Positions 27,492 through 36,898 of a stretch of 64,000 bases of DNA are shown here, in pieces. Position 1 is the stretch's first letter, and the number at the start of each line of letters is the position of its first letter. The notes below the pieces were generated by a model that was not told the DNA's origin, searched no databases, and saw nothing but the letters and a program-made list of their open reading frames with translations. The position numbers and the translations under genes were made by a program. Source of the stretch: Canibacter zhoujuaniae (GTDB lineage Bacteria; Actinomycetota; Actinomycetes; Actinomycetales; Microbacteriaceae); assembly GCF_011752005.1 (NCBI RefSeq), contig NZ_JAAIJZ010000004.1:1-64000 (forward strand). The letters run 5' to 3'.

Positions 27492-28082
27492 ATGAACGAG
27501 CCAATTATCACTGTCGTCGGCAACCTAGTGGCCGACCCTGAGTTGCGCACTTCGCAGTCAGGCAATCCGTGGGTTACCTTCCGTATTGCATCAACCCCAC
27601 AAACCAGAGACCGCAATACCGGGAAATGGGTTGACGGTGAAGCGCTCTGGTTGGGTTGCCGTGCATTTGGCACGCTGGCTGAGAATATCGCCAGCACCCT
27701 AACCAAGGGCACCCGAGTTATTGTGCAGGGGCAGCTTTCCCAGCGCAGCTACACCGATAACCAGGGGCAGCAGCGCACCAGCCTCGACCTGAACGTAGAT
27801 GCAATCGGCCCTGAGTTGCGGTTTGCAACTGCGCAGGTTACTCGCAGTGCTGCACGCGGCCAGGGTGGCTTTGGCAGCTCGCAGGGCGGGTTTAACGGGC
27901 AGCAGGCACAGTCAGCTTGGGGCAGCGCCGCAGGCGGCGATACCGCGCAGCAAACCCCGTGGGGTAATGCTGGTGGTGCGCAGCAGGATCCGTGGGCAGA
28001 TGCTGGCAACAGCGCTGCCGGTGGCGACACCGCAGCCGGTGGAGCAAACCAGGATCCGTGGGGCGCAGCGGGCACCTTCTAG
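27492..28082 (+). CDS. ssb: Single-stranded DNA-binding protein
   Basis: 196 residues. OB fold from MNEPIITVVGNLVADPELR through residue about 115. The tail is rich in Gly, Gln and Ala and contains repeated PW units (TPWG, DPWA, DPWG). It ends AAGTF rather than the usual acidic DDxxPF tip that docks partner proteins. It starts 3 bp after rpsF. The OB domain is normal; the end is odd. Confidence 0.95.
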   Translation: MNEPIITVVGNLVADPELRTSQSGNPWVTFRIASTPQTRDRNTGKWVDGEALWLGCRAFGTLAENIASTLTKGTRVIVQGQLSQRSYTDNQGQQRTSLDLNVDAIGPELRFATAQVTRSAARGQGGFGSSQGGFNGQQAQSAWGSAAGGDTAQQTPWGNAGGAQQDPWADAGNSAAGGDTAAGGANQDPWGAAGTF

Positions 28083-28172
28083 TGCTCGCGAAAGTGCTCG
28101 TTCAAAACTAGAGAGATAAATTCACCGCGGGCTGCTCGGCAGCTCGTAGATTCTAAACTTTAAGGAAAAATT

Positions 28173-28430
28173 ATGGCAGGCAAGGCAAGCGGCGCAGGTC
28201 GCAAGGGCCGCGGTAAGGCAGCAAAGCCTATCGCACCCGCTAAGAAGCAGACCGTTGGAGTAATCGACTACAAGGATGTCGCTACTCTGCGTAAGTTCAT
28301 CTCTGAGCGTGGCAAGATTCGTTCACGCCGCATCACCGGTGTTTCAGTTCAGGAACAGCGTCTCATCGCGAAGGCAATTAAGAATGCCCGCGAGATGGCT
28401 CTGCTTCCTTACTCAGGCTCAGGCCGCTAA
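28173..28430 (+). CDS. rpsR: 30S ribosomal protein S18
   Basis: 85 residues. S18 core VIDYKDVATLRKFISERGKIRSRRITGVSVQEQRLI. It contains no cysteine, so it is the zinc-free form. A Lys/Gly-rich N-terminus replaces the CxxC region. AAGGA precedes the ATG. Between S6/SSB and L9 in the operon. Confidence 0.96.
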   Translation: MAGKASGAGRKGRGKAAKPIAPAKKQTVGVIDYKDVATLRKFISERGKIRSRRITGVSVQEQRLIAKAIKNAREMALLPYSGSGR

Positions 28431-28441
28431 GGAGGAATATC

Positions 28442-28891
28442 ATGGCTAAGATCATTCTTACCAATGAGGTGCAGGGCCTCGGATCAGCAGGCGATGTAGT
28501 AGAGGTAAAGAACGGCTACGCACGTAACTATCTCGTTCCACAGGGTTTTGCTGTGAACTGGACCCGCGGTGGCCAGGCGCAGGTTGACCAGCTGCGCAAG
28601 GCTCGTGAAGCACGCGCGATTGCTTCAGTTGAAGAAGCAGAAGCGCTGAAGCAGAAGCTTGAAGCAGAGAAGATTCGCATTTACGTTAAGACCGGCACAG
28701 GTGGCCGTCTCTTCGGCTCAATCCGTCCGGCTAATGTAGCTGATGCGGTTGCTGAAGCTGGTATCGGCGAGGTTGATAAGCGGAAGATCACCGTTCCGTC
28801 AATTAAGTCAACCGGCGACCACAAGGCTGTTATTCATCTGCACGACGGTGTTGACGCTAACGTCACTCTGCAGGTTATCTCAGCGAAGTAG
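28442..28891 (+). CDS. rplI: 50S ribosomal protein L9
   Basis: 149 residues. The N-terminal rRNA-binding domain carries GLGSAGDVVEVKNGYARNYLVPQGFA. A long connecting helix (AIASVEEAEALKQKLEAEK) joins the C-terminal domain (GRLFGSIRPANVADAV). Standard length. AAGGAGG overlaps the rpsR stop. Last gene of the operon; a strong terminator follows. Confidence 0.97.
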   Translation: MAKIILTNEVQGLGSAGDVVEVKNGYARNYLVPQGFAVNWTRGGQAQVDQLRKAREARAIASVEEAEALKQKLEAEKIRIYVKTGTGGRLFGSIRPANVADAVAEAGIGEVDKRKITVPSIKSTGDHKAVIHLHDGVDANVTLQVISAK

Positions 28892-28936
28892 GTTTCTTGT
28901 CTCGTAAATAGCGAGACCGGACTACTGCAAATTTGA

Positions 28937-28980
28937 CCCGCCTTAAGGTGTGATACTCACATCTTGAGGCGGGTTTTTGT
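28937..28980 (+). terminator. Rho-independent terminator after rplI
   Basis: Long hairpin CCCGCCTTAAG...CTTGAGGCGGG, extended by TGTGA/TCACA, followed by TTTTTGTTATTT. Confidence 0.93.
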
Positions 28981-28984
28981 TATT

Positions 28985-29599
28985 TCGGTGAGTGCTTTTA
29001 CGATAAACGGCGTTTAACGCGGGTTTGTGACTCTCGATGACCAATTACACCAAGAGGGCAGCAAAAGCGCTTTAGAGGGGATTCTGTGAGGTCAAATTTC
29101 AAAGACTGCGGCGGTTTAAAATTTGGAGATTTACGATTCGCTTTCCCAAGAGAGTGGGTGCTGGCAAAGTTTTCCACAGGTGCTGCGCTCTATGTGGAAA
29201 ACCACAAAGAGCGTGATTTGCTGGCATTTTTTACGTTTTTGGGAAATTCACGCAAGTGTGGGCCGGTGCTGTAAATTTTCCACACGCACATAAAAAATGC
29301 AAGTCTAAAGTTAAGGCTTAAGGTTGATATAAATATCTTTAGAAGTTTATATAAATACCTGGTCAGAGGGATAAAAATTATTTACTACAAGGCGGTATTC
29401 ACAATTTCTCAACATTAATGTGGATAACTTTACGGCGTTTTGCGCCTGTTATTAACAGAGTTATCCACAACTTGAAAATTGTGAATTGCCCCGTTTTCAA
29501 CGGCGCATTACGATAAAGCAGGGATAAACTCATACACCCCTGAGGTAGTCTCCTTGGTAGTACTTATTCACAGGCTGCTTATTCGATTTGGAGAACCGC
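28985..29599. promoter_or_regulatory. dnaB upstream region with five DnaA-box-like sites
   Basis: About 600 bp with no convincing gene and an AT-rich centre (29290-29420). DnaA-box-like nonamers: TTTTCCACA 29170-29178, TTTTCCACA (minus) 29201-29193, TTTTCCACA 29276-29284, TTATCCACA (minus) 29427-29419 and TTATCCACA 29461-29469. Two are perfect consensus. It may titrate DnaA, help control dnaB or mark a DARS/datA-like locus. GGAG at 29590-29593 serves dnaB. Confidence 0.7.
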
Positions 29600-30988
29600 A
29601 TGAGTGACGCGAGCAATTGGGAGCTGCCAGCTGCAGATGCCTGGCAGTCTGATCCAACCCCAAACCAAGCTGGTGGCCCAATCACCATGCCACCGTACGA
29701 TATGCGAGCCGAACAGGCCGTGCTCGGCTCAATGCTGCTGTCGGGTGACGCATTGGCAACAGTCACCGGAATTTTACGCGGCAGTGATTTTTTTGTCGGC
29801 AAGCATGAGGTGCTGTTCGATACGATCCTCAGTCTCTACTCACTCGGCGAGGCGGTCGATCCGGTCAGTGTGCCGGCGATGCTGCATAAAAAAGGTGATC
29901 TGCAGCGTGCGGGCGGGGAAGATTACATTCAGTCGCTCACATCGGTGCCACCGCGCACCGCAGCCGTCGAATCTTATGCGCAGATTGTCGTTGAAAAGGC
30001 TCTTTTGCGCCGTCTGGTCACCGCTGGCTCGCGCATCACTGAGATGGGCTACCGCGGTCAGGGAGACGCAAAAGATCTTGTCAGTCAGGCAGAGCAAGAA
30101 GTCTTTAACGTCATGGGTGACGATAAGAGCGCAGACTACGTGCCGCTTAGTGAGGCGGTGACTGACGCTGTTAATGAGATTGCGAAAGCGCAGAGCATGC
30201 CCGACGGGCTGCGAGGCGTGAGCACAGGGTTTCGTGAGCTAGACGAAAAAACAAACGGTTTTCGCGGTGGGCAGATGATTATTATCGCTGCGCGACCAGC
30301 GATGGGTAAGTCAACTCTGGCGTTAGATGTTGCCCGTGCCGCCGCCATCAAGAGCAACACAACAACTGTGTTCTTCTCTCTTGAAATGACTCGCACAGAG
30401 ATCGCAACCCGTCTTATTGCGGCAGAGTCGAGCATCCCTATGGGGGTGCTTACACGGGGTGACCTTGACGATGACAACTGGAGCCGCCTCGCGCAGACGC
30501 AGGCAAAAATTAACGAGGCACCACTTTTTATCGACGACTCACCAAATATGACACTGGTGGAAGTGCGCGCAAAATGCCGCCGCTTAAAAGAGCGCAATAA
30601 CCTCGGCATGGTTGTGATCGATTATCTGCAATTGTTGAGCAGCGGGCAGCGCGTCGAGAGTCGGCAGCAGGAGGTGAGTGAGTTCTCACGCTCGCTGAAG
30701 CTGCTTGCAAAAGAGCTTGATGTGCCGGTTGTGGCGCTCTCGCAGCTGAACCGTGCCTCAGAGCAGCGCGCAGACAAGATGCCGGCAATGAGCGACCTGC
30801 GCGAGTCAGGCTCCCTCGAGCAGGATGCCGACATGGTAATTCTGCTGCACCGCGACACCTCTTCAGAGCCGGATAATCCAAGAGCGGGCGAGGCAGATCT
30901 CATACTGGCAAAGCAGCGCAACGGCCCAACAGGCACGATTACAGTTGCGTTCCAGGGAATGTATTCACGCTTCCGTGATATGGCTTAA
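29600..30988 (+). CDS. dnaB: Replicative DNA helicase DnaB
   Basis: 462 residues from the ATG at 29600 (GGAG 6 nt upstream); a TTG 12 nt earlier is unlikely. The N-terminal collar domain contains MRAEQAVLGSMLLSGDAL. The RecA-like core has Walker A IAARPAMGKSTLALDVA, Walker B GMVVIDYLQLL and ALSQLNRASEQR. No intein interrupts it, unlike some actinobacterial dnaB genes. Hexameric 5'-3' helicase, probably loaded with DciA. Confidence 0.97.
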   Translation: MSDASNWELPAADAWQSDPTPNQAGGPITMPPYDMRAEQAVLGSMLLSGDALATVTGILRGSDFFVGKHEVLFDTILSLYSLGEAVDPVSVPAMLHKKGDLQRAGGEDYIQSLTSVPPRTAAVESYAQIVVEKALLRRLVTAGSRITEMGYRGQGDAKDLVSQAEQEVFNVMGDDKSADYVPLSEAVTDAVNEIAKAQSMPDGLRGVSTGFRELDEKTNGFRGGQMIIIAARPAMGKSTLALDVARAAAIKSNTTTVFFSLEMTRTEIATRLIAAESSIPMGVLTRGDLDDDNWSRLAQTQAKINEAPLFIDDSPNMTLVEVRAKCRRLKERNNLGMVVIDYLQLLSSGQRVESRQQEVSEFSRSLKLLAKELDVPVVALSQLNRASEQRADKMPAMSDLRESGSLEQDADMVILLHRDTSSEPDNPRAGEADLILAKQRNGPTGTITVAFQGMYSRFRDMA

Positions 30989-31015
30989 TGCTGTGTGCGA
31001 TGCTTAAACCGCTAA

Positions 31016-31031
31016 TGTTTCACGTGAAACA
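31016..31031. other. parS site 4 (downstream of dnaB)
   Basis: Perfect TGTTTCACGTGAAACA in the dnaB-31102 gap, about 16.6 kb from oriC. Confidence 0.95.
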
Positions 31032-31101
31032 TCGCTCTTGCGCTCACAGCCCCGAGCGGTAGGATAGCTTGACGGTTTGCGCAGAATAGTGTGGAGAGAG
31101 A

Positions 31102-31656
31102 TTGACTGCATCATCAAAAATTAAGCATGAAACCCGCGGCAAAATCAACCTCGGGCAGACGACCATTTCTGCCGCCTATATCACCGCTGCATTGGTGGTG
31201 CTCTTCACAGCACAGTTGCACAACAACCTAGCTTTTGATGTTGTGCTGCTGCTTGGCTCTTTTATTATCTTCTCTCTTGCGCGGGCCGGGCAGCTGATGC
31301 TAAACCGCCGTGCGAAAGCGGGTGGGTTTGCCCTTATCGGCTTAAGCATCGCGGTAGACCTGGTGGCCGCTCTGACCCTGCTAATTCTTGGTGGCACCGT
31401 TGTGTCAGTTACCACGGGGCTATTAATCTGGCTGGCCGGTATGACTGTGGTGCGTGTGCTTGCGCTGCTTAAAGATGCAGCGACCCCGGTAAAAGAACTG
31501 CGTGTTGCGACAGTGTTCACTCTGCTTGCAACACTGGCGGTGTTTTTGGTACGTGCCGATGCGATTGCAGCAATCGGTCTGTTTGGGGCGTACACTGTTG
31601 TTATAGGTATTTTCGGCATGATTGCCGCATTTGACCACGGGCGAAACGCCAAGTAA
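31102..31656 (+). CDS. Conserved multi-span membrane protein, function unknown
   Basis: 184 residues with about six hydrophobic segments, loosely like DUF308/HdeD-type proteins (pairs of short spans with small loops), but no firm family match can be made by eye. TTG start at 31102 supported by GGAGAG upstream. It stands alone between dnaB and the small membrane gene at 31743. The C-terminus AAFDHGRNAK is soluble and short. Confidence 0.7.
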   Translation: MTASSKIKHETRGKINLGQTTISAAYITAALVVLFTAQLHNNLAFDVVLLLGSFIIFSLARAGQLMLNRRAKAGGFALIGLSIAVDLVAALTLLILGGTVVSVTTGLLIWLAGMTVVRVLALLKDAATPVKELRVATVFTLLATLAVFLVRADAIAAIGLFGAYTVVIGIFGMIAAFDHGRNAK

Positions 31657-31742
31657 CGCGCAGTTAGGCCTGTATCACAATCAAACACAGTGAGTTAGAG
31701 ACTGTTAACGAAACTGCTTAAAGCAAAACGGGAGAATTTTTA

Positions 31743-32030
31743 ATGTCTAAGCAACAGCAGCCGGTCGAACCGAGCAAGCGCGACCGCCTAAAACCGGTTG
31801 AGCTACTCGTTTTCTCCGCGATTATTGCCGTGTTTGCCTCGGCTGTTGTTGCTATGGCAACAAAAGATTTCCGCATGCTTGTGCCGGTGACGTTTATCGC
31901 CACATTTATAGTGACCCTAATGGTTGTCGCACTGCTTGGGCTGTCTGCGAAGCCAAACGCTGAAGATGAGCTTGCCCGCAAAGCCCTCGAAGAGATGCAC
32001 CGCAACGAGGGCTCGGGCCACCACGACTAA
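31743..32030 (+). CDS. Small membrane protein with two spans
   Basis: 95 residues, unassigned. A hydrophilic N-terminus (KQQQPVEPSKRDRLKPVE), two spans at about residues 22-42 and 47-69, then an acidic/His-rich tail ending SGHHD. GGGAG precedes the ATG. Its end overlaps the convergent purB stop by a few bases. Confidence 0.65.
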   Translation: MSKQQQPVEPSKRDRLKPVELLVFSAIIAVFASAVVAMATKDFRMLVPVTFIATFIVTLMVVALLGLSAKPNAEDELARKALEEMHRNEGSGHHD

Positions 32031-33406
32031 ATTAGATCGACCAGGGTGCTAGCGATACCCGTGTAGGCAGCTGGCGTAAGCTGCAGCAGTCGCTCTTTCG
32101 CCTCTTCGCCGATGTCTAGACCGCTGACGAACTCCTGGAGTTCAGCCTGCCCGATACGACGCCCGCGCGTCAACTCCTTAAGAGCCGCGTACGGATCGGT
32201 GATTTCAGAGCGGCCGGCGGTGACCTCAGCGCGAATCACGGTCTGGATCGCCTCAGCAAGCACCTCCCAGTTTGCATCCAAATCTGCTGCGATAGTGTCA
32301 GCTGCCGCGTCAATCTGATTGAGCCCGCGCAGCACATTGTCGAGGGCGAGCACGGAGTGCCCGAAACCGACTCCGATATTGCGCTGTGCTGAGGAGTCTG
32401 TCAGATCGCGCTGCCAGCGACTGGTCACCAGGGTTTCGGCGAGAGAGCCAAGCACAGCGTTTGAGAGCTCTAGGTTTGCTTCAGCATTTTCGAAGCGGAT
32501 CGGGTTGACCTTGTGCGGCATGGTTGATGACCCGGTTGCGCCCGCCACCGGTATTTGGCGGAAGTATCCGATTGAAATGTAGCTCCAGATGTCTGTTGCG
32601 AGGTTGTGCAGGATCCGGTTTGCGTGCACAACACGGTCGTACAGCTCTGCTTGCCAGTCGTGTGACTCAATCTGGGTTGTGAGCGGGTTAAAAGTCAATC
32701 CCAGACTCTCAACGAAGCTCTGCCCGATCTTCTGCCAATTTGCTTGCGGATCAGCGCTAATGTGCGCCGCAAAGGTGCCTGTTGCGCCACTGAATTTGCC
32801 GAGATACTCAATTGCATCTATCTGCCGCAGCTGACGCTGTAAGCGGTGCACGAACACCGCAAGCTCTTTGCCCAGAGTTGTTGGTGTCGCAGGCTGGCCG
32901 TGTGTGCGGCTCATCATTGCTAGATCCTGATATTTCTGTGCCTGCGAAGTAAGTTCTGTAATTACCGCCGCAAGTTTTGGGCGCCACACTTTTTCAACAG
33001 CGTTTTTCACTGTGAGAGCGTAAGACAGATTGTTGATATCTTCGCTAGTGCAGCAGATGTGGGTGAGTTCAGCGATGCTATCGAGACCCTGACGTGTGAG
33101 CTGCTCACGCACAAGATACTCAACCGCCTTCACATCATGCTGAGTGGTTGCCTCAATCTCTGCAAGGCGCGCAATCTCTGTCTCGCCAAAGTTTGCTGCC
33201 CAGTCACGAAGCTCTGTAAGTTGCGCGTCAGACAGTGGTTTAGACCCGAACATTGAGCGCTTAGTGAGATGCGCGATCCACTCAACCTCGATGTGCACAC
33301 GCGCCCGGTTGAGCCCGGCTTCGCTTAGATAGTCTCCGAGCTCATTAACAGGCTTGCGATAGCGGCCGTCGAGCGGGCTGATGGGCTGAGGTGGCAAAAG
33401 TGACAT
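32027..33406 (-). CDS. purB: Adenylosuccinate lyase
   Basis: 459 residues. The fumarase/ASL superfamily signature is GSSTMPHKVNPIRFENAEAN, whose flexible loop holds the catalytic serine. TSEDINNLSYALTVK and SRTHGQPATPTTLGKE carry other active-site residues. Acts twice in purine synthesis (SAICAR to AICAR, adenylosuccinate to AMP), the second step following PurA, also in this window. GGAGGA precedes the ATG. Convergent with the gene at 31743. Confidence 0.97.
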   Translation of the reverse strand: MSLLPPQPISPLDGRYRKPVNELGDYLSEAGLNRARVHIEVEWIAHLTKRSMFGSKPLSDAQLTELRDWAANFGETEIARLAEIEATTQHDVKAVEYLVREQLTRQGLDSIAELTHICCTSEDINNLSYALTVKNAVEKVWRPKLAAVITELTSQAQKYQDLAMMSRTHGQPATPTTLGKELAVFVHRLQRQLRQIDAIEYLGKFSGATGTFAAHISADPQANWQKIGQSFVESLGLTFNPLTTQIESHDWQAELYDRVVHANRILHNLATDIWSYISIGYFRQIPVAGATGSSTMPHKVNPIRFENAEANLELSNAVLGSLAETLVTSRWQRDLTDSSAQRNIGVGFGHSVLALDNVLRGLNQIDAAADTIAADLDANWEVLAEAIQTVIRAEVTAGRSEITDPYAALKELTRGRRIGQAELQEFVSGLDIGEEAKERLLQLTPAAYTGIASTLVDLI

Positions 33407-33568
33407 CGGTTCCTCCGAGCTGGATGCAGGTTTCTAAATCTATTGTTCCCTATTTGCTTAGGCACACTCAAACCTCTTGCAGAAGCCGGTAAAGCGTGGC
33501 CGTGCGGCCGCGGCTGCGCTGGGTGAATTATCACGGTTTCGGAATACGCGACGACTACAATAATGAGA

Positions 33569-34702
33569 ATGAATAATGACAGCCTGAAGGTGCGGTTTCG
33601 GCCGGAAGTCGCGAGTTTTCCCGCCTATCGGCAGGGTGCGGGGCTTAAGCGCGCGGGTTTTAAACTGTCAAGCAACGAAAGCCCGTGGCAGCCGCTGCCA
33701 GCGATCCTCAAAGCTGTGCAAGAAACAGATACTTTTAACCGCTACGCAAATCCGCAACTGCCAGAGTTGCGCGACAAACTTGCAGCCAAGTTTGCTGTCG
33801 CTGGTGACCAGATTCAATTTGGGGCTGGATCGGTCGCGATTCTCTACCAGCTTATTCATGCGGTAGCCGGGCCGGGCGATAACTACATCTGCGCCGAACC
33901 AAGCTTTGAGGCATACCCACTGCTCGGCCTCGCCTCAGGCGCCGCCCAGTTTGGAGTGCCACTCACCGCAGACGCACGCCTCAACCTCCCGGCAATGAGC
34001 CGCAGCATTAACGCGAATACACGCGCAGTTATTTTATGCTCGCCGAACAACCCGACAGGCCCGGTGATAACAGAAACCGAGTTTCTAGAATTTATGGCCG
34101 CCGTGCCCGAGCACGTGCTGGTGGTGCTAGACGAGGCATACGCCGAATTCGTCAGAAAAGCAGACGCAGTAGACGGCATGAAACACCTTGCTGCCTTCCC
34201 AAACCTAGTTGTTTTGCGCACCTTCGCTAAAGCACAGGGCATTGCCGGGCTGCGGCTCGGCTACGGTTTTGCAGACGCGGGCATTTGGCGGGCTGCTGCT
34301 GCGACCGCAATACCGCTGTCAGTTTCAACGGTTGCTGAGGTGGCGGGTATCGCAGCCCTCAGCGACGAAGCACAAACCCAGATGCGGGGCAGGGTGCAGC
34401 TGATTGTAAACCGCCGTGAGGCGCTGCTTGATGGGGTGCGCGCGCTCGGCTTTAACCCACCAGATGCGCAGGGCAATTTTATTTGGCTGTCAAACGTTGA
34501 GATCTCTCGTGTTGGCCCGAAAGTGTTTGGAGATCCTGGAGCGAAGCTGGCCGAGAGCTTCCGGCAGGTCGATATTTTGGTACGACACATTCCAGGCCGG
34601 GGTGTGCGCATCACCGTCGGTGAAGCAGAGAGCGTTGACGCGGTGCTTAACGCGCTCAAAGACTACCTAGCACAGCACGCTGGAGAGGGTAAGGATGACT
34701 AA
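33569..34702 (+). CDS. PLP-dependent aminotransferase, HisC/Pat type
   Basis: 377 residues from the ATG at 33569, which lies 7 nt after TACAAT (leaderless-type); an ATG 6 nt upstream is the alternative. Fold type I motifs: SSNESPWQPLPA, NPTGP, DEAYAEF, and the PLP lysine in TFAKAQGIAGLRLGYGFAD. The family includes histidinol-phosphate and aromatic aminotransferases (hisC/pat). It lies directly upstream of the E1alpha gene with an 8-bp overlap, so a role in amino-acid/2-oxoacid exchange with that complex is inferred rather than histidine synthesis. Confidence 0.85.
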   Translation: MNNDSLKVRFRPEVASFPAYRQGAGLKRAGFKLSSNESPWQPLPAILKAVQETDTFNRYANPQLPELRDKLAAKFAVAGDQIQFGAGSVAILYQLIHAVAGPGDNYICAEPSFEAYPLLGLASGAAQFGVPLTADARLNLPAMSRSINANTRAVILCSPNNPTGPVITETEFLEFMAAVPEHVLVVLDEAYAEFVRKADAVDGMKHLAAFPNLVVLRTFAKAQGIAGLRLGYGFADAGIWRAAAATAIPLSVSTVAEVAGIAALSDEAQTQMRGRVQLIVNRREALLDGVRALGFNPPDAQGNFIWLSNVEISRVGPKVFGDPGAKLAESFRQVDILVRHIPGRGVRITVGEAESVDAVLNALKDYLAQHAGEGKDD

Positions 34703-35906
34703 CACAGACCCCCAAGCGAGCTTTGATCTTGCCACCGGGCTCAGCGGGTTAAAGGGCGGTGACGATCCTGCGCCTGTGCGCTTCTTAGATGCTGCGGGCA
34801 ACTGGGATCCGAGCGACTCTGCTGCACCGTTTGCGGCCGCGCTCGCAGAGATTACAGCAGAAGAGCTGAAAGCCTGGTATTCCGATATGGTTGTTACTCG
34901 CGCCTTTGACCGTGAGTGCACAAACCTGCAGCGGCAGGGGCATATGGCGCTCTGGGTGCCGAGTGTTGGCCAGGAGGGTTGCCAGGTTGGGTTTGCTAAT
35001 GCGGCAGACGCAGACGACTATATTTTCCCCGCCTACCGCGAGCACACCGTCGCGCGGGTGCGCGGGGTGGATCTTGTTGATGTTGGAAAACTATTCCGCG
35101 GCGCACACAATAGCGGCTGGGATCCGAAAGATCCGAAGAACGGCAACACACACATTTACACCCTGGTGTTGGGTGCGCAGGCGCAGCACGCGGTTGGTCA
35201 TTCGCTAGCACAGCTGCTGGATGCAAAACAGGCAGCCGGAGTTAACACCATGGATCCGGGCGAGCCTGGCACCGCAACCGGGAAAGCGACGATGGTGTTC
35301 TACGGCGACGGCACCACCAGCCAGGGAGATACCAACGAAGCGCTTATCTTTGCGGCGAGTTACCAGACACCAACCCTGTTTATTGTGCAAAACAACAGAT
35401 GGGCAATTTCGGTGCCCGTGTCTAGGCAGTCACGCACTCCGCTGTATCGCCGGGCGCTCGGCTTTGGAATTCCGGCTGTGCAGATCGACGGGAATGATCC
35501 GCTGGCAGCATACGCGGTTGCAAAAACATTCCTAGACGATGCAAAAAATGGTGGCGGCCCGCGCTATATTGAGGCCCTCACCTATCGGATCGGCGCGCAC
35601 ACCACGAGTGATGATCCAACCCGCTACCGCGATGCGGAAGAGCTGAAACACTGGCAGGAGAGCGACCCCATCAACCGCCTGGCGCACTATCTGCGCTCGC
35701 AGGGAGTGACGGACGAGTTTTTTGCGTCGGTTGATGACACAGCTGCCTCTGAGGCACACCGCGTGCGGGAGGCACTTTTGAGCATCGAAAAGGGGCACCC
35801 CGATTCAATGTTCGCCCATGTTTACGCTGAGAATCATCCGCTGATTGACGAGCAGCGCGCTTGGATGGCGGCATATGAGGCATCGTTTGAGGAGAGCGCA
35901 GAATGA
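34695..35906 (+). CDS. 2-oxoacid dehydrogenase E1 component, alpha subunit
   Basis: 403 residues. The thiamine-diphosphate motif is FYGDGTTSQGDTNEALIFAASYQTPTLFIVQNNRWAIS (GDG to NN). The region HTTSDDPTRYRD is the regulatory-loop segment. Most like branched-chain or pyruvate E1alpha of the two-subunit type. The ATG has GAGGGTAAGG upstream. Operon with E1beta (ATGA overlap) and E2; no E3 gene is present here, so lipoamide dehydrogenase must be shared from elsewhere. Confidence 0.92.
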   Translation: MTNTDPQASFDLATGLSGLKGGDDPAPVRFLDAAGNWDPSDSAAPFAAALAEITAEELKAWYSDMVVTRAFDRECTNLQRQGHMALWVPSVGQEGCQVGFANAADADDYIFPAYREHTVARVRGVDLVDVGKLFRGAHNSGWDPKDPKNGNTHIYTLVLGAQAQHAVGHSLAQLLDAKQAAGVNTMDPGEPGTATGKATMVFYGDGTTSQGDTNEALIFAASYQTPTLFIVQNNRWAISVPVSRQSRTPLYRRALGFGIPAVQIDGNDPLAAYAVAKTFLDDAKNGGGPRYIEALTYRIGAHTTSDDPTRYRDAEELKHWQESDPINRLAHYLRSQGVTDEFFASVDDTAASEAHRVREALLSIEKGHPDSMFAHVYAENHPLIDEQRAWMAAYEASFEESAE

Positions 35907-36883
35907 GTGTAGAGACGAAAGCCCTTGCGCACGCCTTGAATCAGGCGCTAGCTGATGCGATGGAAGCTGACAGCAGCGTGCTTTTAATGGGTGAGGATAT
36001 TGGCAAACTCGGCGGTGTTTTTCGCGTCACCGATAAGCTGATGAGCCGTTTTGGCAGTGCGCGGGTGCTGGATACGCCGCTTGCTGAGGCGGGTATCGTT
36101 GGCAGCGCTATCGGGCTTGCAATGGCGGGCTACAGGCCCGTGGTGGAGATCCAGTTTGACGGTTTTGTTTACCCCGCCTTTAACCAGATCGTCAGTCAGT
36201 TGGCGAAATACCGCAGCCGCACGCAGGGCGCAATCACCCTACCGGTTGTGATCCGCATTCCCTATGGTGGGCATATTGGCGCCGTTGAGCACCATCAGGA
36301 GAGCGTTGAGAGCTATTTTGCGCACACGGCAGGCTTGCGCGTGGTTGCGCCAGCAAATCCGAATGATGCATATTGGATGCTCAGGCAGGCGATCGAATCA
36401 CCCGATCCGGTAATTTTCTTAGAGCCGAAGGCGAAATACTGGATGAAGGGTGAAGTCGATTTTGAGAAGCCAGCCGCTGGGCTCTATGAGAGCCGTGTTG
36501 CCCGCGCTGGCAGTGACGTAACCCTCATCGGGTGGGGTGCGATGACTTCAACTCTCTTGCAGGCGGCGCAGATTGCAGAAACAGAGGGCACATCTTGTGA
36601 GGTGCTCGACGTGCGCGGCCTGTCACCGATTGATTATGAACCACTGTTTACCTCTGTGCGAAAAACCGGCCGCGTTGTGATCGCACAGGAGGCCCCGGGG
36701 AACGTCAGCCTCGGTAGCGAACTAGCCGCAACCATCACTGAACGCTGTTTCTATACTCTTCAGGCACCAGTCTTGCGAGTGAGCGGTTACGATACGCCGT
36801 TTCCGCCGGCGATGCTTGAGGGGCTCTACCTGCCAGATGCAGACCGTGTGCTTGAGGCTGTCGACCGCACAATGCACTACTAA
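35903..36883 (+). CDS. 2-oxoacid dehydrogenase E1 component, beta subunit
   Basis: 326 residues. Transketolase pyrimidine-binding domain: LLMGEDIGKLGGVFRVTDKL, LAEAGIVGSAIGLAMAGYRPVVEIQF, and the histidine-rich GGHIGAVEHHQESVESYFAHTAGL. The C-terminal domain contains LDVRGLSPIDYE and RVSGYDTPFPPA. Pairs with E1alpha in an alpha2beta2 decarboxylase feeding E2. ATGA overlap with the preceding stop. Confidence 0.94.
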   Translation: MSVETKALAHALNQALADAMEADSSVLLMGEDIGKLGGVFRVTDKLMSRFGSARVLDTPLAEAGIVGSAIGLAMAGYRPVVEIQFDGFVYPAFNQIVSQLAKYRSRTQGAITLPVVIRIPYGGHIGAVEHHQESVESYFAHTAGLRVVAPANPNDAYWMLRQAIESPDPVIFLEPKAKYWMKGEVDFEKPAAGLYESRVARAGSDVTLIGWGAMTSTLLQAAQIAETEGTSCEVLDVRGLSPIDYEPLFTSVRKTGRVVIAQEAPGNVSLGSELAATITERCFYTLQAPVLRVSGYDTPFPPAMLEGLYLPDADRVLEAVDRTMHY

Positions 36884-36898
36884 GAAAGGCTATGCACG

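Noticed and set aside
29086..29274. 62-codon GTG-started frame between rplI and dnaB
   Set aside because: No family match, biased composition, and it overlaps three DnaA-box-like sites; treated as non-coding.
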